Translations under genes and position numbers: made by a program
Shown here: positions 12,986 to 13,108 of the stretch, piece by piece
Layout: the number at the start of each line of letters is the position of its first letter
How positions within the stretch are numbered: the first letter of the stretch is position 1
The notes under the pieces: model-generated
Told to the model about the DNA's origin: nothing
Database searches by the model: none
What the model saw: only the letters and a program-made list of their open reading frames with translations
Assembly: GCA_936943465.1 (NCBI GenBank)
Contig: CAKZJN010000008.1
Coordinates: 1 to 13,108, forward strand
Direction of reading: 5' to 3'
Length of the DNA stretch: 13,108 bases
Source: an uncultured Rhodoferax sp.
GTDB lineage: Bacteria > Pseudomonadota > Gammaproteobacteria > Burkholderiales > Burkholderiaceae_C

Positions 12986-13108
12986 TTATGCCGTCTTGGT
13001 CAGGTCCACATTGCGCAGACGGATGTGCAGTTCACGCAACTGCTTTTCATCCACCGGGCTCGGTGCCTGGGTCAGCAGACACTGCGCGCGCTGGGTCTTG
13101 GGGAAGGC
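12986..13108 (-). CDS. aspS: Aspartyl-tRNA synthetase, C-terminal fragment
   Basis: Only the last 40 residues are in the window, running in from the right edge to a TAA at 12986-12988. Translation gives AFPKTQRAQCLLTQAPSPVD, then EKQLRELHIRLRN and a short tail VDLTKTA. This is the recognisable C-terminus of bacterial AspS (AFPKTxxAxxLLTxAPSxVDxxQLxELxI), the cytoplasmic enzyme charging tRNA-Asp or tRNA-Asx with aspartate. A terminator follows about 23 bases later and then nudB, the same neighbour as in E. coli. Whether this is the discriminating or non-discriminating form cannot be decided from the visible part. Confidence 0.95.
   Translation of the reverse strand, partial: AFPKTQRAQCLLTQAPSPVDEKQLRELHIRLRNVDLTKTA

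Overview
This window looks like a chromosomal, mostly housekeeping stretch from a betaproteobacterium of the order Burkholderiales, most likely family Comamonadaceae (Rhodoferax/Polaromonas/Acidovorax-like). The basis is the moderately high GC content, the protein sequences, and the neighbourhoods yibN-grxC-secB-gpsA, aspS-nudB and ybhP-clsB. This placement rests on family recognition, not on a search. There is no CRISPR array, tRNA, rRNA, insertion sequence or prophage gene, and no gene-free stretch longer than about 120 bases.

Layout. (1) Positions 1-336 (+) hold the C-terminal end of cyanophycin synthetase (cphA), converging on the next block. (2) Positions 370-2661 (-) are a four-gene block read right to left: membrane-anchored rhodanese, grxC, secB, gpsA. 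An intrinsic terminator-like hairpin lies between grxC and secB. (3) A divergent promoter region (2662-2775) contains a short perfect inverted repeat. (4) Positions 2776-7519 (+) carry gpmA (glycolysis), a ctpA-type S41 protease, a MoeB/HesA-type adenylyltransferase, a small diguanylate cyclase (GGEEF motif) and a FlhG/MinD-type ATPase. The last two overlap at TGATG. (5) Positions 7516-13108 are all on the minus strand: aspS (C-terminus only) -> terminator -> nudB -> endonuclease/exonuclease/phosphatase -> clsB -> short repeat-like gap -> folE -> BLUF photoreceptor -> EamA/DMT transporter -> DUF429 protein. Spacings inside this block are mostly -4 to +8 bases, so it reads as two operons, nudB-EEP-clsB and folE-BLUF-EamA-DUF429. 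The FlhG-like gene and the DUF429 gene converge and share their stop-codon bases (CTAG).

How the genes work together. Rhodanese, GrxC, SecB and GpsA combine thiol/sulfur chemistry, export chaperoning and phospholipid precursor supply in an order also known from E. coli. The EEP protein and ClsB form the conserved ybhP-clsB pair in phospholipid metabolism. FolE and NudB catalyse the first two steps of tetrahydrofolate synthesis from GTP. The least ordinary parts are two signalling arrangements: a blue-light sensor (BLUF) directly behind folE, and a c-di-GMP synthase translationally coupled to an orphan FlhG/MinD-like ATPase. Terminator hairpins placed tightly in front of secB and nudB suggest attenuation. 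I see no clear novel defence or mobile system.
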